This document shows positions 6,282 through 15,257 of a DNA stretch of 33,228 nt, piece by piece. The notes beneath the pieces are model-generated. The model did no database searches, was not told where the DNA came from, and was given only the letters and a program-made list of their open reading frames with translations. Location: IMG/VR virus record IMGVR_UViG_3300006028_000024, positions 1-33,228 of that record. One strand, given 5' to 3'. The translations under genes and the position numbers were made by a program. The DNA comes from a virus. Each line of letters opens with the position of its first letter. The first letter of the stretch is position 1.

Positions 6282-8330
6282 CTAGATCGTGATATCGAGT
6301 GAAAATGTCAATGTTTCCGAGTTGGTATGCGTATGGTTGTACAGACCTCTTGCAATAAGCGTGCCGCTGTTTGCTATCAACGATGCGGCACCTCCAAAGA
6401 AACCGAACTCTTGTACATTGATGTTGATGGCATCCGCTTGCGACATAAACATGGTGATGATAGCTTCACCTACGTTCGCTCCAGCAGAGTACCCCGCAAT
6501 CCGCTTGCGAAACACCTCATTAGCCAATGACGTATCTGTCACAGCTGGCGCTGTAGTCCCAGTTCCAATCGCTCCGTACGTGACAAGCGATGAGATAGTA
6601 CCTTTGATCAGCGCATCCCGGATGAGATTGAGGCCTGCATTCGTAATGGTAACGTTAACTGTGGTACCCCCAGTACTTCCACCACCACCGCCTCCACCAC
6701 TACCTGCACCACCAGGAAGTATAGTTGGCCACTTATTGGAACTGCCAATATAGAAGATCGCGATATTCGAGATACCGTTATCTAAACAGACCATGATCTT
6801 CTCATTGATGGTAACTTGGTCTGTATACACGTAGGTCTTACCACCTGTGGACCACATCATCTCGCCTGAGGTCTTCTCTCTGATAGCACCACTAAAGCCA
6901 GTCCAACCGGAGGCATCACTAAAACCGAAGGCACCAACATTCTCACTGACACTGCCAAAAGTCGTGTCATCGTTGTTGATGTAATACGCCTCGCTTGTTA
7001 CGGCAACCACAAGTTGGTTGATGTTGGTAATCTGTGTCTTCATGAACGCAATAACTTGCGCCATCCACACAGATGGAGCCATAGCGTAGTCTGGGCCTGG
7101 ACTTGTTGAGCTGCCAGTGAGAGTATCAAAGAAGTGGTCGTACGCTTGTACATTAAAGTAGTCCACCGGAAGGTTATTGAGGTCAGACCAGTTCCACTTA
7201 ATACTACCCTGCGCTGTGAGAGTCGGGCCGTCAACCATGAGTTTGAGGCCAGCCGCGTGAAGTGAGTTACCCAACTGTGTAATGATCGTCTTGAGCTGTG
7301 TCCAGGTCGTCGCAGATGCTGTAGTTGACCACCCTCCGTGTAACTCCATATCGAGGTCAATGCCAGTAAACCCATTTTGCGTACAGAAAGTAGTCAGTGT
7401 ATTACAGAAGTTTCCGAGTAGCGTTGAGTTATTGGCTAGCGATGAAATGGCGGTACGTGATCCATCAGGCCACTCAGCTCCTGACACTGTGATAAATTGC
7501 TGGTTCGAGTGTGTTTTCACAGTTGCAAAGTTCGTTGAACTTGCGCCTGCTGGACCCCAACTGCCACCGTTGAAGACTTCAAACGCTACAGTTTCTTCAA
7601 TAAGGACACCAGCAGTCCCAAGATGGCCATTACCTACGTACCAATACTCTGGTCGGATGATATTTAGCGGAGTAAGCGTCGTGATGTTGGTCATCGCATC
7701 TGTAGACGCTGGGAAGATGTAACCTCCAAGTGTGGAGAGATTAGTCGTCGTGTTGTTAGTAGCCGTAAAACTGTCAGTGAGAATGCTAGTAGCAGCTGTA
7801 CCTACACGTTCGATCAAGCCATATTGACCATACCACGCCGCTGGAGAGATGGAAACAGTATACCCCCACAGTGATGGCTCGGTTGTTCCGTCAAGCCAAT
7901 AGCGGATCTGTACTTGAGTCCCTGTTACAGCTACTCTCACCCAAGCAGCAGTACCCGCCGTAACTGAAACAGTACCCCCACTTGAGTAGTCAAACTCTGT
8001 ACCCCCAGAAAAAGCAGTTACATAGTAGTGACCTGTCTGGTTGATGCCAGCAGCAATATTGTCATTAGCAGTGACATATCGGAAGAAGAAACCGAACAGG
8101 TCGGAGTTTGAGCCTGGCGTAAAGCGAGCGAGAAAGTTGAAGTCTTGGGAAACGCCAGTACCTAGCAACAACTTGCCGTAAGTAAGGCTATCGTAAGCGT
8201 AGTGGAGTTGGTTGGTGCTGACACTGTAGTTCGCTGTAGTCCCAGCGTTCACAACCCACACCTGACCATCACTAGATGTTCCTGGACCGGACGCTACGAT
8301 CCTACTAAAGTTATCTGTACCTAATTGCAT
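6282..8330 (-). CDS. multi-domain tail protein with GH18 glycosidase domain
   Basis: 682 residues. About 1-200: beta-sandwich, lectin/LamG-like in pattern (AWVRVAVTGTQVQIRYWLDG). About 220-530: GH18-like barrel, with the active-site strand FTGIDLDMELHG (catalytic Glu about residue 329) and the later strand VDYFNVQAYDHFF expected of GH18. The first Asp of the DGxDxDxE motif is Thr here; the three core acidic residues remain. About 538-556: poly-Gly/Ser linker. About 557-682: fibre-tip-like domain. Known GH18 members cleave chitin or beta-1,4-GlcNAc bonds. Here it probably degrades host envelope or exopolysaccharide glycans during adsorption, or cleaves wall glycans. Start supported by TAGGAG. 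Confidence 0.8.
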   Translation of the reverse strand: MQLGTDNFSRIVASGPGTSSDGQVWVVNAGTTANYSVSTNQLHYAYDSLTYGKLLLGTGVSQDFNFLARFTPGSNSDLFGFFFRYVTANDNIAAGINQTGHYYVTAFSGGTEFDYSSGGTVSVTAGTAAWVRVAVTGTQVQIRYWLDGTTEPSLWGYTVSISPAAWYGQYGLIERVGTAATSILTDSFTATNNTTTNLSTLGGYIFPASTDAMTNITTLTPLNIIRPEYWYVGNGHLGTAGVLIEETVAFEVFNGGSWGPAGASSTNFATVKTHSNQQFITVSGAEWPDGSRTAISSLANNSTLLGNFCNTLTTFCTQNGFTGIDLDMELHGGWSTTASATTWTQLKTIITQLGNSLHAAGLKLMVDGPTLTAQGSIKWNWSDLNNLPVDYFNVQAYDHFFDTLTGSSTSPGPDYAMAPSVWMAQVIAFMKTQITNINQLVVAVTSEAYYINNDDTTFGSVSENVGAFGFSDASGWTGFSGAIREKTSGEMMWSTGGKTYVYTDQVTINEKIMVCLDNGISNIAIFYIGSSNKWPTILPGGAGSGGGGGGGSTGGTTVNVTITNAGLNLIRDALIKGTISSLVTYGAIGTGTTAPAVTDTSLANEVFRKRIAGYSAGANVGEAIITMFMSQADAININVQEFGFFGGAASLIANSGTLIARGLYNHTHTNSETLTFSLDITI

Positions 8331-8339
8331 ATTGTACTC

Positions 8340-10850
8340 CTACGGATACAGTGTCTGACTTGGATATAACGTCGTATTTGGGTTAGGTGGAGTATTTGAT
8401 ACGATCTTACAGATCGCTGATAGCGTAAGGTTGGCGTAAGCATGAACTGCAAGGTTCAATGTTTGTCCTACTCCTACATTGAGAATGGACGGTTGTTGCG
8501 CAGCTTCAATCAGGTTTCCAAAGAACGAAACCCAGGTCGCATCGTACGGACCTAAGACAGCATTCACGTTGTACCACAGGTTGATTTGGTCTACGTTATC
8601 TGTGATCTGTACTGACTCGATTAGCATATTTTGGTTGATGATGTTGAACATCGGTAGGTTGACGAGAGAGTACTGGCCTGGTTGGAATCCTTGCTGCAAC
8701 GTGAAGAAGTTGAGCTGCGTACCATTCATGCCATATCTTGCTACAAGGTTCGACGCAAGAGTATACCCTTGTTGCTGAGTTGTGAGAGACGTGTCATTCT
8801 CAACTGACTCGACGACACCGCTATTACCACCACCTTCCACAATCTGTTCAGTGGTCACAAGGTTCAAATCCTGCGAAATAATCACAGTTGGGTATTGGCC
8901 TATGTAGGTAATAGTCAGCGTATTACTCGATGTCAGTTTCGTACCACTACTATCCTGAGTAATGGTCTCACTACCCTGCTGCCAATAGAAATCCTTGCCA
9001 GTATTGATACCTTTCGCACCGAACGTCTTGTTCGACCCATCAAGCGTAATGCTCAATAGGCTGGAAAGTTGGAAGCCCATCGCCCAGGACGTAGAGACTC
9101 CATCACCGACACGCTTCTCAACTTGAGTAATCGTCTGAGCAGTTCCACCAAGCACGTACTGAGTATTGCGGTACAGAGGATTCTGGCGATCTACAACAGG
9201 GGGACTGTGGCCCATTTCGATCTGAGTACCGTCAATTACCAAATTGCTCGGGTAGTAGAAGTACGGTGCGAACCACAGTTGTTTATACTGATCGATTTGC
9301 CAGAAGAACGGGGTACCACTCGCTTGTGATTGAGACGCTAACTTATCTAATACATTGGCAACTGTAGCGTACACAAACGTCGCATTCGGTATCTGTTGGA
9401 GCTGCGGATCTGGATAGACATCTGGCCCAGGAAATAATGTAGGCGAGGGATACTGGCCGAGGTCTACGATACCCCCTGCAGTTACACCCTCTACAGCTAG
9501 ATAGTTCGCTAGAATCTGTTTAACAATTCCACCCGTTGTGTTCTGCGTATATGATGCGGCTATGACACGTTTATCAGCTAACCAGTGCTGGTCAACACAC
9601 TGGATATCGTGAATCAGGTAGGCATTGAACCCAACCTTCGTCTCTTTCGGGTTAGAGAGGTATCCGCTAAAGACCGTCACGCCATTATAGTAAATATAGA
9701 CTGCTTGATACTGCTGGAAGTGGACCGTTGTGTCGGTAAAGACCTTGAAACTCGCTGTTGACCTACGACCAATCGCTAACTGAATCTGAAGCGTACCACG
9801 AATGATAAATACTGGGTTACCATCAATCTGTACCACAATGCCAGGACCACCAGCCACCATACGCGGAATGAACGTACTCTTACCTGCAAGAGTTGCATAT
9901 AAGAATGCTGGCAAAGCACCGGATAGAGTACCAACACCCCTAAATGTCACAGATGCATGCCATGCAATCGACATCGTGGCCGTAAGAGTTCCAACCCCAG
10001 CTAGAGTATCTGTCCATGTCACATGCATCGTACCCGTAAGCGTACCAACTCCATGGATGGTTGCACCGAACGTAGTACTCATCGTACCTGTTAGGGTGCC
10101 TACTCCGTGGATGGTCTTGCTCAGAGAAGTTTTGAGGGTAATAGTGGAGAGAGTAAGCGTACCTACTCCATGAATCGTCTTGGAGAGAGCAGTTTTAGCA
10201 GAGAGTGTCGGAGAGAGAGTACCAACCCCATTGATGGTAGTGGACAAAGCTCTTGTAGTAGCTACATAGCCGGGAGTTACTTGTGCTCCTGTGGTATCGC
10301 CTTGCGTAGCAGAAGTAGTAACAGTGATGAAGACAACCGCTGAACCGGAACCGGAACTGTTCGATGTGATATTCAGCCAACAGTCCATATACAGTTTGTC
10401 GCCTGTATTGAACTCCATCGAGCTAAGCGATGCAGTAAATGTCTGTTGGGTGTAGCCGGTCGTCATTGCGACGCCAGTTGTCGAACATGTTCCTATAGAT
10501 GTGTAAGTTCCACCACTACTGCGCTTATAGAAGCGAGTCGACACATTGACAGTACCAGTACCGTTCGAGAAGCGAATGCGGACAGTGCTTGACCATGTGC
10601 CTGCTGAAATCGTCTTGGCCTCAAGCGTAGTTACGTCCCACAACCACCCGTTACCACTTGGAGATCCTATACTTCCTGCGGCTGCCCAAGCTCCGCTATT
10701 TCCGAGTCCGTAAACTTCTCCCCAACCCGTACTAGTACCTATAAGTGAAGAGTCCCCAGCAATGGTTCCGCCAGTTGTGGATGCAAGGGAGGCAGCAGTT
10801 GAGAGGGTAGAAGTAGCAACGTTTGAGAGGTAGACAGTAAGTGCTGTCAC
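8340..10850 (-). CDS. tail hub / baseplate protein with N-terminal sugar-binding-like and GVGTL-repeat region
   Basis: 836 residues with a GTG start after GAGGAC. About 1-190: Ser/Thr/Gly-rich beta domain, jelly-roll-like (KLYMDCWLNITSNSS). About 200-310: six GVGTL repeats, each 18-21 residues. About 330-690: a hub-like core beginning IQLAIGRRSTASFKVF, with a VFSGYLSNP strand and NVLDKLASQSQ. This matches the layout of siphophage distal hub proteins that bind the tape measure end and plug the tail. The C-terminal part is beta-rich. The combination of hub and repeats in one chain is unusual. Hub assignment is from pattern, not a named match. Confidence 0.7.
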   Translation of the reverse strand: MTALTVYLSNVATSTLSTAASLASTTGGTIAGDSSLIGTSTGWGEVYGLGNSGAWAAAGSIGSPSGNGWLWDVTTLEAKTISAGTWSSTVRIRFSNGTGTVNVSTRFYKRSSGGTYTSIGTCSTTGVAMTTGYTQQTFTASLSSMEFNTGDKLYMDCWLNITSNSSGSGSAVVFITVTTSATQGDTTGAQVTPGYVATTRALSTTINGVGTLSPTLSAKTALSKTIHGVGTLTLSTITLKTSLSKTIHGVGTLTGTMSTTFGATIHGVGTLTGTMHVTWTDTLAGVGTLTATMSIAWHASVTFRGVGTLSGALPAFLYATLAGKSTFIPRMVAGGPGIVVQIDGNPVFIIRGTLQIQLAIGRRSTASFKVFTDTTVHFQQYQAVYIYYNGVTVFSGYLSNPKETKVGFNAYLIHDIQCVDQHWLADKRVIAASYTQNTTGGIVKQILANYLAVEGVTAGGIVDLGQYPSPTLFPGPDVYPDPQLQQIPNATFVYATVANVLDKLASQSQASGTPFFWQIDQYKQLWFAPYFYYPSNLVIDGTQIEMGHSPPVVDRQNPLYRNTQYVLGGTAQTITQVEKRVGDGVSTSWAMGFQLSSLLSITLDGSNKTFGAKGINTGKDFYWQQGSETITQDSSGTKLTSSNTLTITYIGQYPTVIISQDLNLVTTEQIVEGGGNSGVVESVENDTSLTTQQQGYTLASNLVARYGMNGTQLNFFTLQQGFQPGQYSLVNLPMFNIINQNMLIESVQITDNVDQINLWYNVNAVLGPYDATWVSFFGNLIEAAQQPSILNVGVGQTLNLAVHAYANLTLSAICKIVSNTPPNPNTTLYPSQTLYP
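9920..10245 (-). repeat. degenerate tandem repeats encoding six GVGTL units
   Basis: In-gene repeats of about 54-63 bp. The encoded units begin GVGTL, with the preceding residues NG, HG, HG, HG, AG and RG. Unit lengths are 20, 21, 18, 18 and 20 residues. A seventh degenerate copy (LAGKSTF) follows. The middle units (HGVGTLTG) are nearly identical, which indicates recent internal duplication. Confidence 0.85.
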
Positions 10851-10853
10851 AGT

Positions 10854-11270
10854 TTAGTCCTCGGTAATGACGAGAGCGCCAATGGCGAATGAGGCGACAA
10901 CGCCTGTATTCACAGTTTGTGATGTAATCGTGTTCCACCACAGTAGGTTACCGGCTGAACTTGCATCAAAGATACCAATCGCTACAATGGTCCCCCAATT
11001 AGCAGTAGGAGTAGCAAACGTAACTGTTCCGCTATTACTAATCTGTGCAGGTGCGGATGGTGCTCCGCTAATCGATGACCAGCCGGAAGAAGATGTGATA
11101 CCTACACGTGCATATGACCCACCACTAACTTCTGTTGAACCTGTGTTGTTGTCATCCGTGGGTGCTGTTGTGAAGAGTGCCACATAGGTTGTAGTAGGCG
11201 CTGCTGGGAACGTAGTCCCCTTCATCCAGTTTAGAATAGCGTTTTCGAAGTATTGTGACTGGCCAGCCAT
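10854..11270 (-). CDS. phage tail fibre-like minor structural protein
   Basis: 138 residues of a widespread phage type. The N-terminus reads SQYFENAILNWMKG, followed by TTYVALFTTAPTD, SYARVGI, WGTIVAIGIFDA and a C-terminal FAIGALVITED. I have seen this arrangement in many phage minor tail/fibre proteins that form small beta-rich trimers. AAGGAG precedes the ATG. It lies between the tape measure and the hub protein gene. Family pattern is convincing; detailed function (fibre or collar) is not known. Confidence 0.7.
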   Translation of the reverse strand: MAGQSQYFENAILNWMKGTTFPAAPTTTYVALFTTAPTDDNNTGSTEVSGGSYARVGITSSSGWSSISGAPSAPAQISNSGTVTFATPTANWGTIVAIGIFDASSAGNLLWWNTITSQTVNTGVVASFAIGALVITED

Positions 11271-11281
11271 GTATGTTCTCC

Positions 11282-14200
11282 TTAGAGGTTGTGTGTTCCG
11301 ACGTTATAGCGAATTTGGTTAGTAAAGTGAGGTAGAAGACCCTGGCTTAGCATGCGTCCGTCTAGGTAGATAGGTGCGGGTTGCACAATGATCTGCGGTT
11401 GACTTGTGGATTGACCTAATTGGTTATTAGGTACGATCTTAGCACCTTGAGGTACATACATCGCTTCTGGACCACGTTCCCCAACCATTGACCATCCACC
11501 AGAAGCCGAATCCGTTCCATTTGCATATCCCTGGTACGCTCCACCGTTCATCATGCTGACTATACCAGGTACGTTAAAGACGCTGCCGTACCGTGACTTG
11601 ATGTAGTTGATAGCGGCAGCAGCATTATCGATTGGGTTGAGAATGTTACCGTGACCTGCTACCATATAGGCAGCGAAGGTTGGTCCAATAGTCTGCATGA
11701 GACCTTCTGAGGGATGGCCAGCCGCGGCATTACTGTCCCAGTTGTTGACGGCGTTTGGATTACCACCACTCTCGTGCATAGCAATGATAGCAAGGTCATT
11801 GGCCCAGTTAGCAGGAACTCCAGTTAGACCTATAGCAGCGTTGATCCAGTCCATAACGCTTCCTGGTACATTGACAGCTTGTCCCGGACCTGCTGAACCT
11901 CCTCCTCCACCACCCGCCCCTGGTTTAGGCAGTATGCCATTCAGGAACCCTACTGCCCAACCCTTGATAGAACTAAGTGCGCTAGAGGCGAGAGACTCTA
12001 TACCACCGGGCATTTTCAAGTCAAGGTGGAGTGTCGAGATAATGTGGTCTACGATAAACTGTGCCCCCTGCGTAAGCCAACCTCCAATGTCACCTAATGC
12101 CTTCTGCACAGTGGAGAAGAGATCTCCTATACCTCCGGCATATCCTGGGATATTGGACATTGACAGTAGAGACTTCGTATCGTTGTGGTTGAGTACACTA
12201 GTTCCCTTGGGTAGTGTCACAAGTTCTGGACCTTCTTCACCAACAATAGCTAGTCCACCAGGATGACCATCTGTACCTTGTGCATAATGAGGAATTCGGC
12301 CAAGGTGTATCTCAGGTATAATGTTCGAGGCACCTAGCGCCTTTGCTATGTTGTTCAGACCTTGACCAAAGAAGTTGACGAAGTTCTCAACGGCGGTAAT
12401 ACCACTATTGAGTTTGTCCACGATACCGTTTATCATATCGTGGAACGTATTGGTAACGCTATCTTTAATAGAGTTGAACTTGTTAACGATAGTTTGGCCA
12501 AAGGCAGTTATACCGCTCACTACCTCATTCCAACGGTCTTGGAACCACTTTCCTATACCGCCGAGTAAGGACACAATACTGTTCCACATGGTTTGGAACC
12601 AGCGAATGACTCCATTGACCAAGTCAGGGATGATGCTGTGGCCGACGAGCATATCGTACAGATGCTGGAAGTATCCGATGATACCTTGCACAAAGCCTAC
12701 TACAATGCCACTAATGAGACCCCAAGCTGCTGAGAATAGACCGACTATGACGTTCCATATACCTTTGAACATTGTTACGATGCCGTTCCAGATAATACCT
12801 AAGTCAGCACCTAGCTTGTTAAACTTACCTGTGAACAGATCGACAAAGAAGTCTATAAACCCACCAGCTATTTGTACAAAGCCACTGATGATCTGTATAA
12901 CTCCACCAAACGCTTGTGTTATACCGACTATCATGCCTGCGAAGCCTTTTACAACTCCAGCAATAGTAGCGACGAGTATACCTAATGCTACTACTATAAT
13001 GCCTAAGATGATACCTCCCAGAAGTTGGAAGAATGGAAGAGTAGGTTTCATCGCGGTCATCAGATCGTTCCATGCTGGTAAGATCTGAGTCTTGAAGGTC
13101 ACTACTAACTGATCCCAAACTGGTTTGAAAGTTGCAACTAGAAATGCACCTATCTGCTGAAAGATCGGTAACACTGTTGTCTTCATAAAGTTACCGACGT
13201 TGGTAAGTGCTGGGAGGAAGTTAGCTTGAAGCATCGTCCACAATTGGCCGATGTCCTTCACAAGTCCATTGATGAAGTCCCTGAACGGAGCATTCGTCTG
13301 GTAGAAGTGAGTGAAGACGAGAGCTACACCGGCTACTGCTGCACCTATAGCAAGAAGAGGCCAAGTGGCTATAGCTACTTCAACGGCAAAGGTTGCCATA
13401 GCGGGTATAAGCACGGTTAGGAGCATAGCACCTAAGCCTGCTAGTACTGGGGTAATGATTTGTGCGTTGGTGTGGAAGAAGTTTATAGTGTCACTGAGAG
13501 CGTGAGTCGATGTTGCCCAATCCGTAAAGCCTTTAATGACTGGCATTACCCTGTCTAGTATTTGCCCTAGCACAGGTAGTAACATCGTACCTATCTTAAT
13601 GCCTAGCACTTCGAGAGTTTCTTTTGCCTGGTCCATCTTGAAGTTGAAGTCGTTCTGGACATCGGACCAACCTTGTACTGCGGAGTCACCATTCTTCATC
13701 GCATCCGTAATTGACTTAATGTTCGCTTCGTACGTAGACATATTCTGTCCACCTACCATCAATGCGACATTAAGACCGGTAGCACCACCCATAATGGCCT
13801 TGAGTGCGTCTTGCCCCTGCTTAGAACTGAGAGGGAACTTCTTACCGATGTGGTCTTCAATCTCCTGAAGAGTAGCGGCGAATCCTTTATTCTGTAGGTC
13901 ATTATGGACTTGCTCTGCGGTTAAGCCTATATCTTTAAGTGCAGTTGATCCACTGCTTGTTTCTGTGTTCAGTGCTCTAAACGCATTGGCAAGGTTCTGT
14001 GAAGCGTGTTGTGCATCCATACCGGCATTGGTCATCGTAGCCAATGCACCAGCGACTTGAGGGAAAGAGATATGCAAGGAAGAAGCTAGTGGTAATACAG
14101 CACCCATTGACTTCGACAGGTCTTCCATGTGAGTCTTACCGCTAGCAACCGTAGTCACAAGGGCATTCATAGCTGCTGTCGCGTCTGTAGACTTGAGGTG

Positions 14201-14662
14201 GTAGTCCGTAAGGATAGTCGTGAGAGCATCTGCCACTGTGCCTAGATCCGCATTACCAACCTTCGCGCCTTCAGCGGCTATCTTTAGTACATTAAGTCCA
14301 TCAGCTCCGTGATAGCCAGCGGACTCAATCATATACATACCATCAGTAAGTTGCTTGGTTGAAGTACCAGTGTCGATAGCCATCTGTAGGATGCCGTCCC
14401 CTACCATCTTGATATTCTTCTGAGCCTCACCCGCACCTGTCACAAGGGTCGTCATACCACTTTGGAAGTCTCCAGCCATCTTAACGGACGCAACACCCAT
14501 ACCCACAATGGCCGTACCTGCAATAGCAAGTCCACCAAGTGCTAAATTCTTGAGGGTACCACTAGCACTATCAGCGGAGCTACCAACACCCTGCAACTCC
14601 GCCTTTGCTTGGGATGCTCCTTGCACAGAGACGTTTGCTACTAGGTTTGCTGCTACTACCAT
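11282..14662 (-). CDS. tail tape measure protein with lytic transglycosylase domain
   Basis: 1126 residues. The N-terminus is typical of phage tape measures (GDFQSGMTTLVTGAGEA, about 70-86, then long Ala-rich helices). There are hydrophobic segments near 410-460 and 540-610. A Gly-rich linker follows. A C-terminal SLT-type lysozyme fold starts near 935, with the catalytic Glu in AMHESGGNPNA (Glu about residue 964), GLMQTIGPTF and the repeat-like AAINYIKSRYG. The SLT domain cleaves peptidoglycan glycans during genome entry. Tape length sets tail length; about 1100 residues suggests a long flexible tail (of order 150-170 nm by the usual rule of thumb). RBS AAAGGAAG. Confidence 0.9.
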   Translation of the reverse strand: MVVAANLVANVSVQGASQAKAELQGVGSSADSASGTLKNLALGGLAIAGTAIVGMGVASVKMAGDFQSGMTTLVTGAGEAQKNIKMVGDGILQMAIDTGTSTKQLTDGMYMIESAGYHGADGLNVLKIAAEGAKVGNADLGTVADALTTILTDYHLKSTDATAAMNALVTTVASGKTHMEDLSKSMGAVLPLASSLHISFPQVAGALATMTNAGMDAQHASQNLANAFRALNTETSSGSTALKDIGLTAEQVHNDLQNKGFAATLQEIEDHIGKKFPLSSKQGQDALKAIMGGATGLNVALMVGGQNMSTYEANIKSITDAMKNGDSAVQGWSDVQNDFNFKMDQAKETLEVLGIKIGTMLLPVLGQILDRVMPVIKGFTDWATSTHALSDTINFFHTNAQIITPVLAGLGAMLLTVLIPAMATFAVEVAIATWPLLAIGAAVAGVALVFTHFYQTNAPFRDFINGLVKDIGQLWTMLQANFLPALTNVGNFMKTTVLPIFQQIGAFLVATFKPVWDQLVVTFKTQILPAWNDLMTAMKPTLPFFQLLGGIILGIIVVALGILVATIAGVVKGFAGMIVGITQAFGGVIQIISGFVQIAGGFIDFFVDLFTGKFNKLGADLGIIWNGIVTMFKGIWNVIVGLFSAAWGLISGIVVGFVQGIIGYFQHLYDMLVGHSIIPDLVNGVIRWFQTMWNSIVSLLGGIGKWFQDRWNEVVSGITAFGQTIVNKFNSIKDSVTNTFHDMINGIVDKLNSGITAVENFVNFFGQGLNNIAKALGASNIIPEIHLGRIPHYAQGTDGHPGGLAIVGEEGPELVTLPKGTSVLNHNDTKSLLSMSNIPGYAGGIGDLFSTVQKALGDIGGWLTQGAQFIVDHIISTLHLDLKMPGGIESLASSALSSIKGWAVGFLNGILPKPGAGGGGGGSAGPGQAVNVPGSVMDWINAAIGLTGVPANWANDLAIIAMHESGGNPNAVNNWDSNAAAGHPSEGLMQTIGPTFAAYMVAGHGNILNPIDNAAAAINYIKSRYGSVFNVPGIVSMMNGGAYQGYANGTDSASGGWSMVGERGPEAMYVPQGAKIVPNNQLGQSTSQPQIIVQPAPIYLDGRMLSQGLLPHFTNQIRYNVGTHNL

Positions 14663-14664
14663 TA

Positions 14665-14907
14665 CTACTTCCTTTGTTGAGTGGCTTGTTTGTCTCGTAT
14701 CTCTTGTGCTTGACTCTCAGCAGCCATTGCAATCAATGCTTTATCTCTCCACCAAACGGATCGATCCAGCAGTTCCCACGGAGATACATTCAGGTACTTT
14801 GCTGCTTGAATAATGGGGTACCAATCGGGGCAGTACGCTGTTTCTGTCTCTTCGCCAAGCACTAAGTAACGCCGCAGTGCTACGAGTTCTGGGTCTGCGG
14901 CGTCATC
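14665..14907 (-). CDS. tail assembly chaperone T part, reached by -1 frameshift
   Basis: The frame is open from the slip site at 14907 to the stop at 14665 (80 codons). A start codon exists only as GTG at 14862, with no good Shine-Dalgarno, so separate initiation is unlikely. Read from the slip, the sequence (KDDAADPELVALRRYL..., then YPIIQAAKYLNVSPWELL and WWRDKALIAMAAE) has the helical content of gpT-type chaperone tails. A fusion with the upstream 113 residues of the G frame gives about 193 residues. It stops 3 nt before the tape measure start, the conserved position for gpGT in siphoviruses. Confidence 0.75.
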   Translation of the reverse strand, partial: DDAADPELVALRRYLVLGEETETAYCPDWYPIIQAAKYLNVSPWELLDRSVWWRDKALIAMAAESQAQEIRDKQATQQRK

Positions 14908-15245
14908 TTTTCCGGGCGTATGTCTCCCATGATCGCGTCAATGACAGCTTTCCTTACGAAGATGGGGAGTTCTGGAAGACGTTCTGAGGTGATAGGGAAC
15001 ATGACGGTTTCGGCTTCGTCATCGTAAAGGTCCCATTCCTTAATAAGTTGCACTAACACATCGTTGAATGCCTTAAATCCGACCGCAATACTGTCTTCAT
15101 CCGTCATTTTGTTAAGTGCATTCAGGTCAGCAATGGTCTTTTCTGTGAGACGTGAGGGATAGTACACTACGGTCAGTGTGTCTTCCCCAATGGAAAGTGC
15201 TACTGTCGCGGTGTTACTCGCGATTTTGCGTAAGGTAAGTGCCAT
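14880..15245 (-). CDS. tail assembly chaperone G part
   Basis: 121 residues between the tail tube and tape measure genes, the place of gpG/gpGT in siphophages. N-terminal beta strands (TATVALSIGEDTLTVVYYPSRL) are followed by helices with FKAFNDVLVQLIKEWDLYDD. The C-terminal region (DAIMGDIRPEKMTP) contains the putative slippery site. It probably coats the tape measure protein and recruits tail tube subunits during assembly. The main product ends normally at 14880; a minor product shifts -1 into the T frame. Confidence 0.8.
   Translation of the reverse strand: MALTLRKIASNTATVALSIGEDTLTVVYYPSRLTEKTIADLNALNKMTDEDSIAVGFKAFNDVLVQLIKEWDLYDDEAETVMFPITSERLPELPIFVRKAVIDAIMGDIRPEKMTPQTQNS
14907..14913 (-). 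other. candidate -1 ribosomal slip site G-GAA-AAG
   Basis: On the minus strand the heptamer GGAAAAG sits at codons Glu112-Lys113 of the G frame. Slipping back one base re-reads AAG as AAA and GAA as GGA, giving the open T frame with no stop until 14665. It is not the canonical XXXYYYZ heptamer because the first three bases are GGA. GCCGCAGA and CTGCGGCG follow downstream and could form a stimulatory hairpin (CGCCGCAG / CTGCGGCG). Confidence 0.65.
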
Positions 15246-15257
15246 GTATGTATGTCC

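Noticed and set aside
12375-13088. 237-residue plus-strand frame opposite the tape measure gene
   Set aside because: Low-complexity Thr/Pro/Met-rich translation, no Shine-Dalgarno, fully antisense to a well-supported gene: a shadow.
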